From the NCBI RefSeq assembly GCF_900102085.1, contig NZ_FMVM01000004.1, positions 248,001-312,000 of the forward strand: 64,000 bases of DNA, written 5' to 3'. The notes beneath the pieces were generated by a model that was given only the letters and a program-made list of their open reading frames with translations, ran no database searches and was not told where the DNA came from. How positions within the stretch are numbered: the stretch's first letter is position 1; each line of letters starts with the position of its first letter. The stretch comes from Paenibacillus polysaccharolyticus (lineage in GTDB: Bacteria > Bacillota > Bacilli > Paenibacillales > Paenibacillaceae). The position numbers and the translations under genes are program-made. This document shows, piece by piece, positions 23,679-34,581 of this stretch.

Positions 23679-25692
23679 CCGCGGTATCCTGTACCAAAAT
23701 TTCAGGCAGCACGGATGGCTTGGTATTGTTTATCTCTTGTTATTATTAACGCTTCCGCTATTTATCGGCACAGAGTATCGAGATTATACGGAGGACATTA
23801 GTACTCTATTTAAAGTAAACGGGGAGTTTCATTGGTTTCTTGCAATTACGGTGCCGGTTGTGATGGCTTTGTTCCTGTTCCGTTACATTCAAGCAGGGGG
23901 GCCAGCGGATGTATATCACAGCCTGCCGCTGAAGCGTAGACATTTGCTCACGATGAACCTGATGACCGGATATGTAATGATTCTGGTCCCCATCTGGATT
24001 ACGGCTGGAGTTACCAAGTGGGTGTCCGTAGCTCTGAATGAACCCGCTTATGTTTTTAACGACAGTGCAATCTGGATGTGGGGAGTAACCATAAGTATCG
24101 TTTCTTTGTTCATGTTTACGTTGACAGTCGCGGTAGGGATGTGTATCGGGCAATCTATTCTACAGGGTCTGACCGTATACGGTATCTGCCTAATTCCAGT
24201 AATCTTTTGGGGAGTCTTTGAACTGCATCTGAAGCGTTTTTTGTTTGGTTATCCGGAGAACATTTTTCGTTTCAAAATCGAGACTATTTCTCCTATTTCC
24301 CGCGTCAGCAGTTTCAGTTATGCGATTCCTGGATGGGGCGAACTTAGTATTTACGCTGGGATGACCGTACTTATGATCGTTCTATCGTATCTCTTTTACC
24401 GTAAGCGCCATGTAGAATCGGCAACCCAAGCCATTGCATTTCGCATTGTCAAACCAATCTTCCGTTTTGGATTTATGTTCACGATTGTATTGCTTAGTGG
24501 CGCTTATTTCTCAATGATTTCCCCAGGCGATTCCCGGATATGGGGCGTTGCAGGTTACATCATTGGAGGCGTTGCGGGGTACATTGGAGCTGAGATGATC
24601 ATTCGCAAAACCTGGCTGATCTGGAACAGTAGCTTATTACCACAGTTTGCTGTATATGGAATTGCAACTGCACTTATTCTTTACGTGCCTGTGGCAGACT
24701 GGAATGGTTATGCGACAAATGTGCCATCGAAAGACAACGTCGAGAAGGTTCGAATTGGCGGGGACCATACGATCTATGTAGATAATCAGATTGTAAAGCT
24801 GGATGATGAACAATTCTACTCTAATGACATGGGATATATTGATGCTGTTCTTGCACTTCATCAGAAAATTGTAGATTCCCGTCAGACGTTGAATGAGAAG
24901 GGACAAAGCCGGATTATACCTGACCAAGAGAGCGTCAGGGTTGACTATAAATTGAAGAATGGAAAGACAATATCACGGCAATATAGCGTTCAAGAGAGCC
25001 GTTTTCAACAAGAGTTTGAGCATATGAAAAACTTCGAAGATTATAAAGCAGTCAGTTATGGAACCTATGCACTCGACGATGACGTTCGCAGCGTTGGGAT
25101 TCGGTCAAGATTGACTAGTGATCGCGCTGTATACATCAGTAACCCGCAGCTCATTCGTGAGTTCAAGGCTCTCTTGAAAGCAGAAATTTTAGATCAAACG
25201 TATGAAGATCAAAAATCCCATTGGGATTCATATGCATCAGCTGAGATTTATCAAGATTACCGGGATGGATTATCGTCCAAGCAGATCTTGAATCAACCTA
25301 ATCTTAGCTCCACATACGAGATTAAACCAACCTACACCCGTTTAATTGCATGGCTCAAAGAGAACAAATTGTATGATCAGTTGCAGGTCTCTGTAGATGA
25401 AATTGCTTCTGCCCAGTTTATTAAACAAGAGATTAACAGCCCGGGTAAAGCTATTTATGTCTATCCTGACCCGCAATTCATAGATGAAAATCTAAAAGGA
25501 AACAAGAAGGTAGCCACCAAGAACAAAGAAATTATCAGCCAGTTGCTCCAGCGGCAAAGATCAGGTTACTACACCGATCAGGGTATCTTCTATCAGATCA
25601 AGCTTAATTTTAATAAAGGCCAGAACGTCTATATGATGTTAGAAGAGGATGATCTTACCGAGGATATGAGAGCCATTCTAATCGATCTTTAA
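23653..25692 (+). CDS. large ABC-transporter membrane protein (DUF6449-like)
   Basis: This is a 679-residue membrane protein, partner of the preceding ATPase. The N-terminal 330 residues hold about nine hydrophobic helices (for example GWLGIVYLLLLLTLPLFIG and FMFTIVLLSGAYFSMIS), with SLPLKRRHLLTMNLM near 90, a permease motif of ABC-2 exporters. The C-terminal 330 residues are hydrophilic and mixed alpha/beta, probably extracellular. I recall such proteins as DUF6449-containing, but that is from memory. The start at 23653 has GGAGGG eight bases upstream and lies inside the ATPase gene. A strong terminator follows at 25805. Confidence 0.78.
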   Translation: MTFNRLYFNRGILYQNFRQHGWLGIVYLLLLLTLPLFIGTEYRDYTEDISTLFKVNGEFHWFLAITVPVVMALFLFRYIQAGGPADVYHSLPLKRRHLLTMNLMTGYVMILVPIWITAGVTKWVSVALNEPAYVFNDSAIWMWGVTISIVSLFMFTLTVAVGMCIGQSILQGLTVYGICLIPVIFWGVFELHLKRFLFGYPENIFRFKIETISPISRVSSFSYAIPGWGELSIYAGMTVLMIVLSYLFYRKRHVESATQAIAFRIVKPIFRFGFMFTIVLLSGAYFSMISPGDSRIWGVAGYIIGGVAGYIGAEMIIRKTWLIWNSSLLPQFAVYGIATALILYVPVADWNGYATNVPSKDNVEKVRIGGDHTIYVDNQIVKLDDEQFYSNDMGYIDAVLALHQKIVDSRQTLNEKGQSRIIPDQESVRVDYKLKNGKTISRQYSVQESRFQQEFEHMKNFEDYKAVSYGTYALDDDVRSVGIRSRLTSDRAVYISNPQLIREFKALLKAEILDQTYEDQKSHWDSYASAEIYQDYRDGLSSKQILNQPNLSSTYEIKPTYTRLIAWLKENKLYDQLQVSVDEIASAQFIKQEINSPGKAIYVYPDPQFIDENLKGNKKVATKNKEIISQLLQRQRSGYYTDQGIFYQIKLNFNKGQNVYMMLEEDDLTEDMRAILIDL

Positions 25693-25804
25693 ATTTTTCT
25701 TTACTTCAGCTTGACCAAATGAAATATATGGAATATATTTGAAAAAGTGAAGATCCAAGCGATTCGTTGAATCACCAAATCTAATATGGAACGGCTCATG
25801 AGGG

Positions 25805-25850
25805 AAGCACCCGTAAGAGCAGGCACATGCCTGACTTGTGGGTGCTTTTT
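25805..25850 (+). terminator. intrinsic terminator of the first GntR-ABC cassette
   Basis: AAGCACCC (25805-25812) pairs with GGGTGCTT (25840-25847), with an inner CAGGCA/TGCCTG hairpin and a T-run to about 25852. Confidence 0.85.
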
Positions 25851-26000
25851 TTGTCGTTCGCCGAACGGATCGCTGATGTTGAATCTTGAACTGCAAGGGA
25901 GTCTTACTCTGGACGCTGTACGGAACAATTATGGGATATATACAGGGTGAATAGTGTCGCGGACTTCCATACTAATTTTGAGAAAAAGGGGTGCAGAAGG

Positions 26001-26963
26001 ATGATGTATTTAAGACCGGAGAAGAAACGATTGGTAGAGCAATTTACGTTGCCTCGACAACCAATGGAAACGTGGAAGAGGCAGTCAATGTGGGTGCAGT
26101 TTTTTCATTTTTGGTTAAAGCTACTGGTCGGACATTCGGTTTTAAGAAGATTGAGTGTGATGTTTGTTGCAACGTACGGCATTGGAATGATATGTAGTGC
26201 AACAACAGTTCACGGTGAAGGGATTGAGCTGAATGTTACTGCACAGAAAGCCTGGAATACAGTAGTGAATAAGGCAGATGCGCAAACGGAACGTTCCTTA
26301 CTACAGACATACGAAAGTGCCGGGAAATGGATTTCCCAAAAAGAGATGTGGGAACAAAAGATCAAGCAATTACATACAGCGAACGCTACTGAGTTGGTGC
26401 AACTTCGAAAGGCAATCAGTAATACCGATGCAGCGAAGCTGGCTGCTCTTCAGAAGTCAGTGGAACTTACGCAGGCACGTTATGAACCTTTATTCAAACT
26501 TTATAGCTCACTGAACAAACAATTGTCTGCTTCCAAGGCTCTCCAGAGCAAAGAGTGGAGTTCGGCCATTCGTACACAGGCTGACACGCTAAAACCCTTG
26601 GTGCAATTGGCACGTGAGGATATTCGTGCGAAGAAATTGAGCCTTGCTGAAGCACGGAAGCGGAAAAATAAGGAGGGGAAGCGGCTGCGAGCGATGTTAA
26701 ATGGCACAAATGCTGTAAAAAAGCAGATACAAACGGCCAAGAAACAAGTCAGTTTGTCCAGAGAACGGTACTCGGATGCGCTTCGTAACTTTAAACAAAC
26801 CCTAAAAAAAGGTGAGCCTTCACGTGTGCTGAGTAGCCTGAATTCCCTGGTTTCTTCTGCTGAGAGATGGACGGTTGCGAGCCAACATATTCACACGTTA
26901 GAGCAAAAGGTGTCTACGATCTACGTTACAGTAAGCCAAGAAATCCACAACAGATCCAAATGA
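26001..26963 (+). CDS. exported coiled-coil protein of unknown function
   Basis: I do not recognise the family. The 320-residue product starts with a basic region, a hydrophobic segment near 55-75 (LSVMFVATYGIGMICSATTVHG) that could be a signal or anchor, and then about 240 residues rich in Lys, Gln, Ala, Glu and Leu. These have heptad-like patterns (for example QKSVELTQARYEPLFKLYSSLNKQL and KKQIQTAKKQVSLSRERY), consistent with long coiled coils outside the membrane. ATG 26001 follows AAAAAGGGG; 18 upstream codons are open but less likely. Neighbours do not reveal a role. Confidence 0.65.
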   Translation: MMYLRPEKKRLVEQFTLPRQPMETWKRQSMWVQFFHFWLKLLVGHSVLRRLSVMFVATYGIGMICSATTVHGEGIELNVTAQKAWNTVVNKADAQTERSLLQTYESAGKWISQKEMWEQKIKQLHTANATELVQLRKAISNTDAAKLAALQKSVELTQARYEPLFKLYSSLNKQLSASKALQSKEWSSAIRTQADTLKPLVQLAREDIRAKKLSLAEARKRKNKEGKRLRAMLNGTNAVKKQIQTAKKQVSLSRERYSDALRNFKQTLKKGEPSRVLSSLNSLVSSAERWTVASQHIHTLEQKVSTIYVTVSQEIHNRSK

Positions 26964-27070
26964 ATGAGCCTGATCCTGCAAGAAAATTGCATGGGAGAAA
27001 CTAGATTTTTTCTGGTGCGTACACCTCTATAACAGAACCATTCATTGAACATGGAGCGAGGTGCAGGCTG

Positions 27071-28084
27071 GTGCAGATAGAGAGCAGAACGGGTTTGAAA
27101 CGAAAGCGTTACTGGATTCCCATCAGTTTATTGCTCCTGATTATCGGTGTTGTAGGAGTAGGCTCACAATTCACACCCAGAATAACAGTACTTTTGCTAA
27201 AGACAGGGATTGGATTGTTTACTACAAATGAAAGCGACAAGGCATCGTTTATTTCGGAAGGGATAACCCGTGTTACCGATGTGGCCTATGCAGATGGAGG
27301 TCGTAACAACAGTACGCTGGACATTTATTATCCTTCCGCAGCAACTAAACCCTTGCCAGTCATATTGTGGGTTCATGGCGGCGGCTGGGTTATGGGTGAT
27401 AAAAAAGACATAGCCGATTATGCGGTGCAGTTAAGCAAACGTGGTCATGTGGTGGTCAGCATGAATTATGCACTTGCGCCGAATACGACATACCCTGTGC
27501 CCGTAATGCAAACCAATCAGGCTCTAACATATATCAGAGATCATGTGAGTGAATATCAAGGTGATCCGAGCAACCTGTTTCTTGCTGGTAATTCGGCTGG
27601 TGCCCAGATTGCAAGTCAGACTGCGGCGCTGCTTACGAATCCCAATCTGGCAAAACAAATGAATATAACGCCATCAGTGGAATCTGAACAGCTAAGAGGA
27701 ACACTTTTGTTCTGTGGGCCTTACCATTTGCGTACTGTCGAGAGTACAGGCTTTCCATTTATGCGAACGTTTCTCTGGTCATATACGGGAAGCAAAGCAT
27801 ACGAGAATGATCCACATCTGGACGAAATGTCAACGGTACTTCAGGCTACAGCCGCGTTTCCACCATCATTTATTACTTCCGGTAATGATGATCCTTTGAC
27901 CGTACAATCGATTGAACTTGCAGAAGTGTTAGAGCGTCAAGGTGTCACGACAGAAACATTATTTTTTCAATCATCTTCGGAAAAGCTGGGACATGATTAC
28001 CAGTTCGATCTGGGGAGTGAAGCAGCGCAGCAGGCACTACAGGCATCCGTGCAATTTATTCAGGCTCATAAAAAAGAAAACTAA
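27071..28084 (+). CDS. alpha/beta hydrolase, HSL-type esterase, membrane-anchored
   Basis: This is a carboxylesterase-like protein of 337 residues. A hydrophobic segment at 14-33 after a basic start suggests a membrane anchor with the catalytic domain outside. The oxyanion motif HGGGW is at 102-106 and the nucleophile elbow GNSAG at 173-177 (Ser175). Asp near 277 (GNDDPL) and His near 309 (GHDY) probably complete the triad. This is the hormone-sensitive-lipase group. The start is GTG 27071 after GGAGCGAGG. It is convergent with the next gene and shares its terminator region. Confidence 0.85.
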   Translation: MQIESRTGLKRKRYWIPISLLLLIIGVVGVGSQFTPRITVLLLKTGIGLFTTNESDKASFISEGITRVTDVAYADGGRNNSTLDIYYPSAATKPLPVILWVHGGGWVMGDKKDIADYAVQLSKRGHVVVSMNYALAPNTTYPVPVMQTNQALTYIRDHVSEYQGDPSNLFLAGNSAGAQIASQTAALLTNPNLAKQMNITPSVESEQLRGTLLFCGPYHLRTVESTGFPFMRTFLWSYTGSKAYENDPHLDEMSTVLQATAAFPPSFITSGNDDPLTVQSIELAEVLERQGVTTETLFFQSSSEKLGHDYQFDLGSEAAQQALQASVQFIQAHKKEN

Positions 28085-28119
28085 AGATACAAAGAATTCA
28101 AGTTAAATCGGCACTTTAA

Positions 28120-29378
<1,259 letters not shown>

Positions 29379-29696
29379 AACAAAGAAGTCCTCCTTGGTT
29401 CATTGATTCGTTGTTATGTCCTACAAACAAGACATCATTATCTAATACATATTGTATTTTCGCAACTTCTAAACCATTTTTATATGACCCAAGTCCTGAT
29501 TTAGCGAGATATCGTTTACAACCTGCCATCAAGTACTTATGATATGGCTAACATGAGGTGGGAGTTGAAGGATTATCGATACAGTTCATTGTTATATGAA
29601 CTAAATTCATCCGCACTATACCTTTCATAACCTTATGATTCAATTCAATATGTAATATTCATCTTTTATTATACTGAACTTTGGAGGCGAAGGAAC
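29379..29696. other. divergent intergenic region
   Basis: About 318 AT-rich bases separate the aminotransferase from the stalk-domain protein. It must contain both promoters, but no sufficiently good -35/-10 pair, palindrome or leader structure could be assigned. GGAGGCGAAGG before 29697 is the ribosome binding site of the rightward gene. Confidence 0.4.
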
Positions 29697-30386
29697 ATGA
29701 AAAACAAAAAGTGGTTGATTGCAGCAGGCGTATTTGGGATGGTGTTAACGGGATCAGCAGGTGTCTATGCAGGTACGCAACTGGAAACGATCAAAGCCTA
29801 TCTGAATCACGGACTTGCCATTGAAGTAAACGGACAAAAATTCACACCGACAGGTGATCAGGGCAAAAAACTTGCGCCTATTACGTATCAAGGCAGTACA
29901 TACCTTCCGGCTCGCTCCATTGCTGAAGCTTTAAATACAGAAGTGAAATATGACGCCAAAAATAATAAGGTAAGCATCGGTGCTTCAAGCTCATCAGGCG
30001 GGTCTGCATCCACTGGAGGCGGTCAATCCACATCTCCATCGACAGGTACGAACTCACAAGCTCCAGGCGTGAAATCCAAGTACTTGCCAGCAGATTTCCC
30101 ATTGCCTAAGGATGCAAAAGCGACCAGCTTGATTGAGAATGTTGTAGATGGAAACAAAAAAGTAGTGCTGATCTATACATCCAAGGAGAGTCTGAGCACC
30201 CTCGCTTCATCTTACAAAAACTATTATCAGAATAAAAACCTGACTCAAAACAGTGAGGATATTCAAGCTGACGAATTCAGCATTTTAGGTCGTGAGGAAG
30301 GCAAGTACGCTGTAACGATTACAGGTAACGCATCTTCAAGCGATAAGGATTTGAATGAAGTTACGGTCATCTGGGGAGAAGAATGA
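29697..30386 (+). CDS. secreted protein with copper-amine-oxidase N-terminal (stalk) domain
   Basis: This is an exported protein of 229 residues. A signal peptide (KKWLIAAGVFGMVLTGSAGVYAG) is followed by a stalk domain near 30-100, with IEVNGQKFTP and ITYQGSTYLPARSIAEALNTEVKYDAKNNKVSI, the repeat unit common in Paenibacillus cell-surface proteins. A Ser/Gly/Thr linker (100-125) leads to a C-terminal domain of about 105 residues that I do not recognise. A copper-binding role is not implied by the name. It is monocistronic with a strong terminator. Confidence 0.82.
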   Translation: MKNKKWLIAAGVFGMVLTGSAGVYAGTQLETIKAYLNHGLAIEVNGQKFTPTGDQGKKLAPITYQGSTYLPARSIAEALNTEVKYDAKNNKVSIGASSSSGGSASTGGGQSTSPSTGTNSQAPGVKSKYLPADFPLPKDAKATSLIENVVDGNKKVVLIYTSKESLSTLASSYKNYYQNKNLTQNSEDIQADEFSILGREEGKYAVTITGNASSSDKDLNEVTVIWGEE

Positions 30387-30422
30387 GCAAGTTCATATGT
30401 TGTCTAATTCTTAAAATAAAGC

Positions 30423-30471
30423 AAGCCGATATGCCTGTAATGATTCGTGATTACAGGCATATCGGCTTTTT
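30423..30471 (+). terminator. long intrinsic terminator
   Basis: A perfect 19-bp stem joins 30423-30441 to 30450-30468 (arms begin AAGCCGATATGCC), followed by T residues. It ends the stalk-domain gene and, being symmetric, may also serve the convergent peptidase gene. Confidence 0.92.
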
Positions 30472-30541
30472 GCGTTCAAAGTGCAGAGTATCCTTGTAAC
30501 AGTCTTTAGGTCAATCTTTTCGTTCAACTTCAATGGGAGGT

Positions 30542-32563
30542 TTACAGATATTCGTTAAACCACCCGACGATATGCTCTAAACGTCGCACCCTCAGATGTG
30601 GATTACCGGAGCGAGATAGTTCATGGTTGGCTCCAGGGAAACGAACGAGTCGGGTCGTTTGCTTGCGCCGTTTCAGTGCAACATATAATTGCTCGGCTTG
30701 CTCAATGGGACAGCGGAGATCCTGTTCGCCATGAAGGATAAGCAGTGGTGTCTGCATATTGCCCACATAAGCCAGCGGAGAATGTTTCCACAGTTTTTCC
30801 GTGTCTTCCCATGCATTACCGCCAATCTGATCTTCCGTAAAGAAATATCCAATATCACTGACGCCATAGAATGACAACCAGTTGCAGATGGAACGCTGGG
30901 TAACAGCAGCTTTGAAGCGGTTCGTATGTCCCACGATCCAGTTCGTCATGAACCCGCCATAGCTACCGCCGGTTACGCCCAGTCTGGATGGATCGATGAA
31001 GGCATAATGGGATAAAGCATAGTCCACAGACTCCATCAGGTCTCGGTAATCCCCACCGCCATAATCTTCCCGACAAGCATTCACGAACTGTTGACCATAT
31101 CCTAATCCTCCACGCGGATTGAGATACATCACAGCATAGCCCTGAGCAACAAGGAGCTGGAACTCATGCATAAAAGTAAAACCATACATCATATGCGGGC
31201 CGCCATGAATTTCAAGAATCGTCGGAACCTTGACACCCTCAACGATGCCATGAGGTTTCATGATCCACCCTTGCAGCTGTAGCCCATCCGACGAGTCAAA
31301 CCAGAAGGTTTCTGGCGTACTAAGCCAAATGTCCTGTTCTAACTGCGGGTTACTGTTCGTGAGACGGACAGGTTCGATTCCGGGGTCTCCTGGTTGTTCA
31401 TACAGATACAAGTCACCGGGATGTTGTGTATTCGCAACAGCCGCGACGATCTGGCCCTGTGCCAGCTCTGCAAACTGATAGATCTCGCACTCATCTGGCA
31501 AAATGTAATCGGCACCACTTCCATCTAATGCGAATCTAGCGATACGCACGCTGCCATGTATCGTAGCAAGACACAGAATGGAAGAGCCATCCCGTGAATA
31601 TAGCGGACCTGTCGTGACGAGGTGAGAGCGCATATCACCAACAAGGCTATGGTTCATCTGTACATCCCAATCTGCACTTAGGCATTCAGGTGTTCCACCC
31701 GATATCGGGAGTGTATACAATTTCGCCAAGGTAGCATTGCCATAAGAGCGGTCACTGGCGAGAAGGGCTAGAGATTGCGCGTCAGGTGCATAACTAAGCC
31801 GATAGAAGGTATATCCTTCCGGGGTTAGTTGCTGTAGATCTGATCCATCAGGTCTGGATGTATACACATGATTGGTCAACGTAAAGTCGCTATGATCCGC
31901 GCCCTCTTCGGGCATTTCGGTAATCCAGGCGATACGTTTTCCATCCGGAGACCAGGCATAGTCCCCGATATCATAGTGACCCGTCGTAACAGGAATAGCC
32001 TCTGCACTGATTGGCGCGATAACAAAGAGATGAGAGCGTTTGCCATTCCATAATCCGCCACTATCCGATTTCATGCGAATTCGGTCCACGATGATTTCTT
32101 GAGGCAGTGAGTTTTCCTTATGATCTGTGTTGTAGCCTTCCGCGGACGTTGAATCTGATTTTTTATCTATCATTTCCACAGAAGACTTTACAAGCAGAGT
32201 CCCGCCATCTGGCGCCCATAAAAAGGAACTGACGCCATGCTGCAGGTGACTAATCTGCTGTGCTTCTCCGCCATCCGAAGCGATGAGCCATACCTGGGAT
32301 TTTCCCTGCACTTCGCGTATAAAAGCAAGCTGTGCCCCATCCGGCGACCAAGCTGGGGAATGATCATTTTCTCCAGAAGTGAAAGGTCTGTCCTTTCGAC
32401 TATCCAGATGAAGTAGTCTCAGGTGTGAGCGATAACCATCGTGTTTTTCATTTATTTGCCGGCTAACATACACCAGATGTCCGCCTTGAGGAGAAGGGAC
32501 CGGATCATTAACCCATGTAAGCTGGTACAAATCATCCGATGTCATGCCACGTTGCTCGTTCAT
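30542..32563 (-). CDS. S9 family peptidase (acylaminoacyl-peptidase / prolyl oligopeptidase type)
   Basis: This is a serine peptidase of 673 residues. The N-terminal 400 residues form a beta-propeller with TolB/WD40-like blades (SPAWSPDGAQLAFIRE, YAWSPDGKRIAWITE). The C-terminal alpha/beta hydrolase has ILEIHGGPHMMYG, the nucleophile GGSYGGFMTNW and the catalytic Asp and His in LILHGEQDLRCP and GANHELSRSG. It is probably cytoplasmic since no signal is seen. The start follows AGGAGG. It is a single-gene unit. Confidence 0.9.
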   Translation of the reverse strand: MNEQRGMTSDDLYQLTWVNDPVPSPQGGHLVYVSRQINEKHDGYRSHLRLLHLDSRKDRPFTSGENDHSPAWSPDGAQLAFIREVQGKSQVWLIASDGGEAQQISHLQHGVSSFLWAPDGGTLLVKSSVEMIDKKSDSTSAEGYNTDHKENSLPQEIIVDRIRMKSDSGGLWNGKRSHLFVIAPISAEAIPVTTGHYDIGDYAWSPDGKRIAWITEMPEEGADHSDFTLTNHVYTSRPDGSDLQQLTPEGYTFYRLSYAPDAQSLALLASDRSYGNATLAKLYTLPISGGTPECLSADWDVQMNHSLVGDMRSHLVTTGPLYSRDGSSILCLATIHGSVRIARFALDGSGADYILPDECEIYQFAELAQGQIVAAVANTQHPGDLYLYEQPGDPGIEPVRLTNSNPQLEQDIWLSTPETFWFDSSDGLQLQGWIMKPHGIVEGVKVPTILEIHGGPHMMYGFTFMHEFQLLVAQGYAVMYLNPRGGLGYGQQFVNACREDYGGGDYRDLMESVDYALSHYAFIDPSRLGVTGGSYGGFMTNWIVGHTNRFKAAVTQRSICNWLSFYGVSDIGYFFTEDQIGGNAWEDTEKLWKHSPLAYVGNMQTPLLILHGEQDLRCPIEQAEQLYVALKRRKQTTRLVRFPGANHELSRSGNPHLRVRRLEHIVGWFNEYL

Positions 32564-32797
32564 CGCTTGTCCTCCTACTAGTATTCAGATTGGATAATTT
32601 CCTAAGCTTTCCATTTATATTAACGGAAAGACAAGTACAGGACAACAACTTGCCGAAAGGAACGACGTTAAGTTTTTTTTACAAGGAAGGAATAGACGCA
32701 CAGGAAATGTTTAGGCCTAGCCCGAATGGTTTAATGTACAATGCAATTCCTGTTTTGAACTGCACATGATTTAGTCACAAGAAGGAGGAAGTTATGC

Positions 32798-33355
32798 TTG
32801 AATACATCTTATGAACAGCATGTGGAATATCCGAGCAGGAAACGAATGGCTTTGATTACGGCAGGGGCAGCGCTTTTTGTGAGTGCCGGATTCTTTCTGA
32901 TGTTTGACCGATCTTCAGGTGCAGGTACTTCCATCATATCCAGTGTTCTTGGTCTGTTGTCTGTCCTCTTTTTTGGCACGTGTTTCTTCTATAGCCTGGT
33001 AAAGATGATCCGAAAAGAACCTTCCTTTGTCATTAATGAACAGGGGTTTGTCGATTCTTCCTCTTATACCTCAGGCGGGGCAGTGGCCTGGAGGGAAATT
33101 GAACATATGTTTATGTATGAACTGATGGGGCAAAAAATGATTGGGGTTAAACTGCAGGATGAGAAAGCATTTATGGAGCGTCATAACGGGATGAAGCGCA
33201 AGCTGATGGCGGCGAATAGCAATATGGTGGATGCAACCATCAGTATTGCGCAAAGCAGTATCACTTTGCCAATCGATGAACTGTATCTTATGATGATGAA
33301 TCATTGGCAGCATGGTAAAGGCGGCAGGATTTACGTTTTGAACGGGAGGAAATAA
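32798..33355 (+). CDS. small membrane protein, STM3941-like
   Basis: This is a 185-residue protein with two membrane helices (residues 17-35 and 45-67) and a cytoplasmic domain. The helix-helix-RKEPSFVINEQGFVDSSS pattern and WREIEHMFMYELMGQKMIGVKL resemble the STM3941 family, whose function is not known. The start is TTG 32798, nine bases after AAGGAGG; the ATG at 32794 is in a frame that stops after six codons. A terminator follows at 33375. Confidence 0.7.
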   Translation: MNTSYEQHVEYPSRKRMALITAGAALFVSAGFFLMFDRSSGAGTSIISSVLGLLSVLFFGTCFFYSLVKMIRKEPSFVINEQGFVDSSSYTSGGAVAWREIEHMFMYELMGQKMIGVKLQDEKAFMERHNGMKRKLMAANSNMVDATISIAQSSITLPIDELYLMMMNHWQHGKGGRIYVLNGRK

Positions 33356-33374
33356 TACATATGGCTTAGAACGG

Positions 33375-33398
33375 CAGGTCTTTGAGACCTGTTTTTTT
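33375..33398 (+). terminator. intrinsic terminator
   Basis: CAGGTCT (33375-33381) pairs with AGACCTG (33385-33391), followed by seven T residues. Confidence 0.88.
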
Positions 33399-33427
33399 GT
33401 GTGCTCAAATAACAACTGAAAATAGGC

Positions 33428-33476
33428 TTTACAATACTAACTCCCTAGTGTACTATTTAACTAACACACAGATACA
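33428..33476 (+). promoter_or_regulatory. sigma-A promoter with inverted repeat, second GntR cassette
   Basis: TTTACA (33428-33433) and TACTAT (33451-33456) are spaced by 17 bases. The imperfect repeat GTGTACTA...TAACACA overlaps the -10 box, parallel to the site at 22300, and is a plausible YtrA-type operator. Confidence 0.6.
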
Positions 33477-33494
33477 GAAAGGAGCGAGAACATC

Positions 33495-33890
33495 GTGCCT
33501 ATCGAATTTGATAACAATTTACCGATCTATCTGCAGATCATGCAATATATCAAACGACAGATTGTAACCGGCGCCCTCAAGGCAGGAGATAAAATTCCTT
33601 CGGTTCGTGAACTGGCTGCCGAACTGCAGATTAATCCAAATACAGTACAGCGTACGTTCCAGGAGCTGGAGCGTGAAGAAGTGGTTGAAACGAAGCGGGG
33701 TTTGGGCAGATATGTGACAAGTGAGGAGAGGAAAATCATGATGATCAAGAAAGAAATGGCCGGCGAATTGCTGGATCGTTTCCTGACCGGAATGCAAGAG
33801 CTTGGAATCGAAGAACAGGATATTGTGTCCATCGTGACGGACGCTTTGGCAGAAGGTAGTCAGGGGAAAGGGGAGAAGACACATGAGTAA
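33495..33890 (+). CDS. GntR family (YtrA subfamily) transcriptional regulator, second copy
   Basis: This is a 131-residue YtrA-type repressor with the winged helix in residues 6-75 (YLQIMQYIKRQIVTGALKAGDKIPSVRELAAELQINPNTVQRTFQELEREEVV) and a short helical tail. It is clearly related to the protein at 22394 but not identical. The start is GTG 33495 after AAAGGAG. It is translationally coupled (eight-base overlap) to its ABC ATPase and probably represses the whole unit through the site at its promoter. Confidence 0.9.
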   Translation: MPIEFDNNLPIYLQIMQYIKRQIVTGALKAGDKIPSVRELAAELQINPNTVQRTFQELEREEVVETKRGLGRYVTSEERKIMMIKKEMAGELLDRFLTGMQELGIEEQDIVSIVTDALAEGSQGKGEKTHE

Positions 33891-34581
33891 CATTCTTGAA
33901 CTTAATCAGGTCAACAAGACATATGGACGTAAACAGGCGTTACACAATGTCTCCCTGAATATTGCTCCAGGACGAATTGTAGGTCTCCTAGGTAGCAACG
34001 GAAGTGGAAAGAGTACACTAATGAAACTGGTCGCAGGTTTGCTACATCCCGCTAGCGGTAGCATTCAGGTTACAGGTAAGGCGATTGGACTGGAGACGAA
34101 GTCACTCGTTTCATTCATGCCGGATCGTCCGTTAACCGAGAAGTGGATGAAGGTTCGTGATGCGATCGCATACTACCGTGATTTTTATGCCGATTTTGAT
34201 GAAGAAAAGGCACGGGAGATGTTGGAGTTTATGAATCTTCCAGCGGATGAGCGTGTTAGTCATTTGTCCAAAGGTATGAATGAACGACTGCAGTTAACAC
34301 TGGCATTGTCTCGTAAGGCGCGGCTCTATTTGCTGGATGAGCCGATCGGCGGCGTGGACCCGGTAGCCAGAGGTAAGATTCTGGACGCGATCGTTAAATT
34401 TTACGATGAAGACAGCAGTCTAGTCATTTCCACACATCTGGTGAATGATATTGAACGCATTTTCGATGAAGTGGTCTTTATTCGGGAAGGCAAGATAGTT
34501 ATGCATGAGGAAGTCGAGACAATCAGGCTGAAGCATGGAAAAAGTGTGGATGAGATGTTCAAGGAGGTCTATGCAGAATGA
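33883..34581 (+). CDS. ABC transporter ATP-binding protein, second GntR cassette
   Basis: This is a 232-residue ATPase with P-loop GSNGSGKST near 37-45, LSKGMNERLQLTLALS near 127 and Walker B LYLLDEPIGGVD near 147. It is shorter than the ATPase of the first cassette and lacks its C-terminal extension. It overlaps the downstream membrane-protein gene by four bases. It probably powers export or envelope-stress relief by analogy with ytr and bcr units; the substrate is unknown. Confidence 0.9.
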   Translation: MSNILELNQVNKTYGRKQALHNVSLNIAPGRIVGLLGSNGSGKSTLMKLVAGLLHPASGSIQVTGKAIGLETKSLVSFMPDRPLTEKWMKVRDAIAYYRDFYADFDEEKAREMLEFMNLPADERVSHLSKGMNERLQLTLALSRKARLYLLDEPIGGVDPVARGKILDAIVKFYDEDSSLVISTHLVNDIERIFDEVVFIREGKIVMHEEVETIRLKHGKSVDEMFKEVYAE

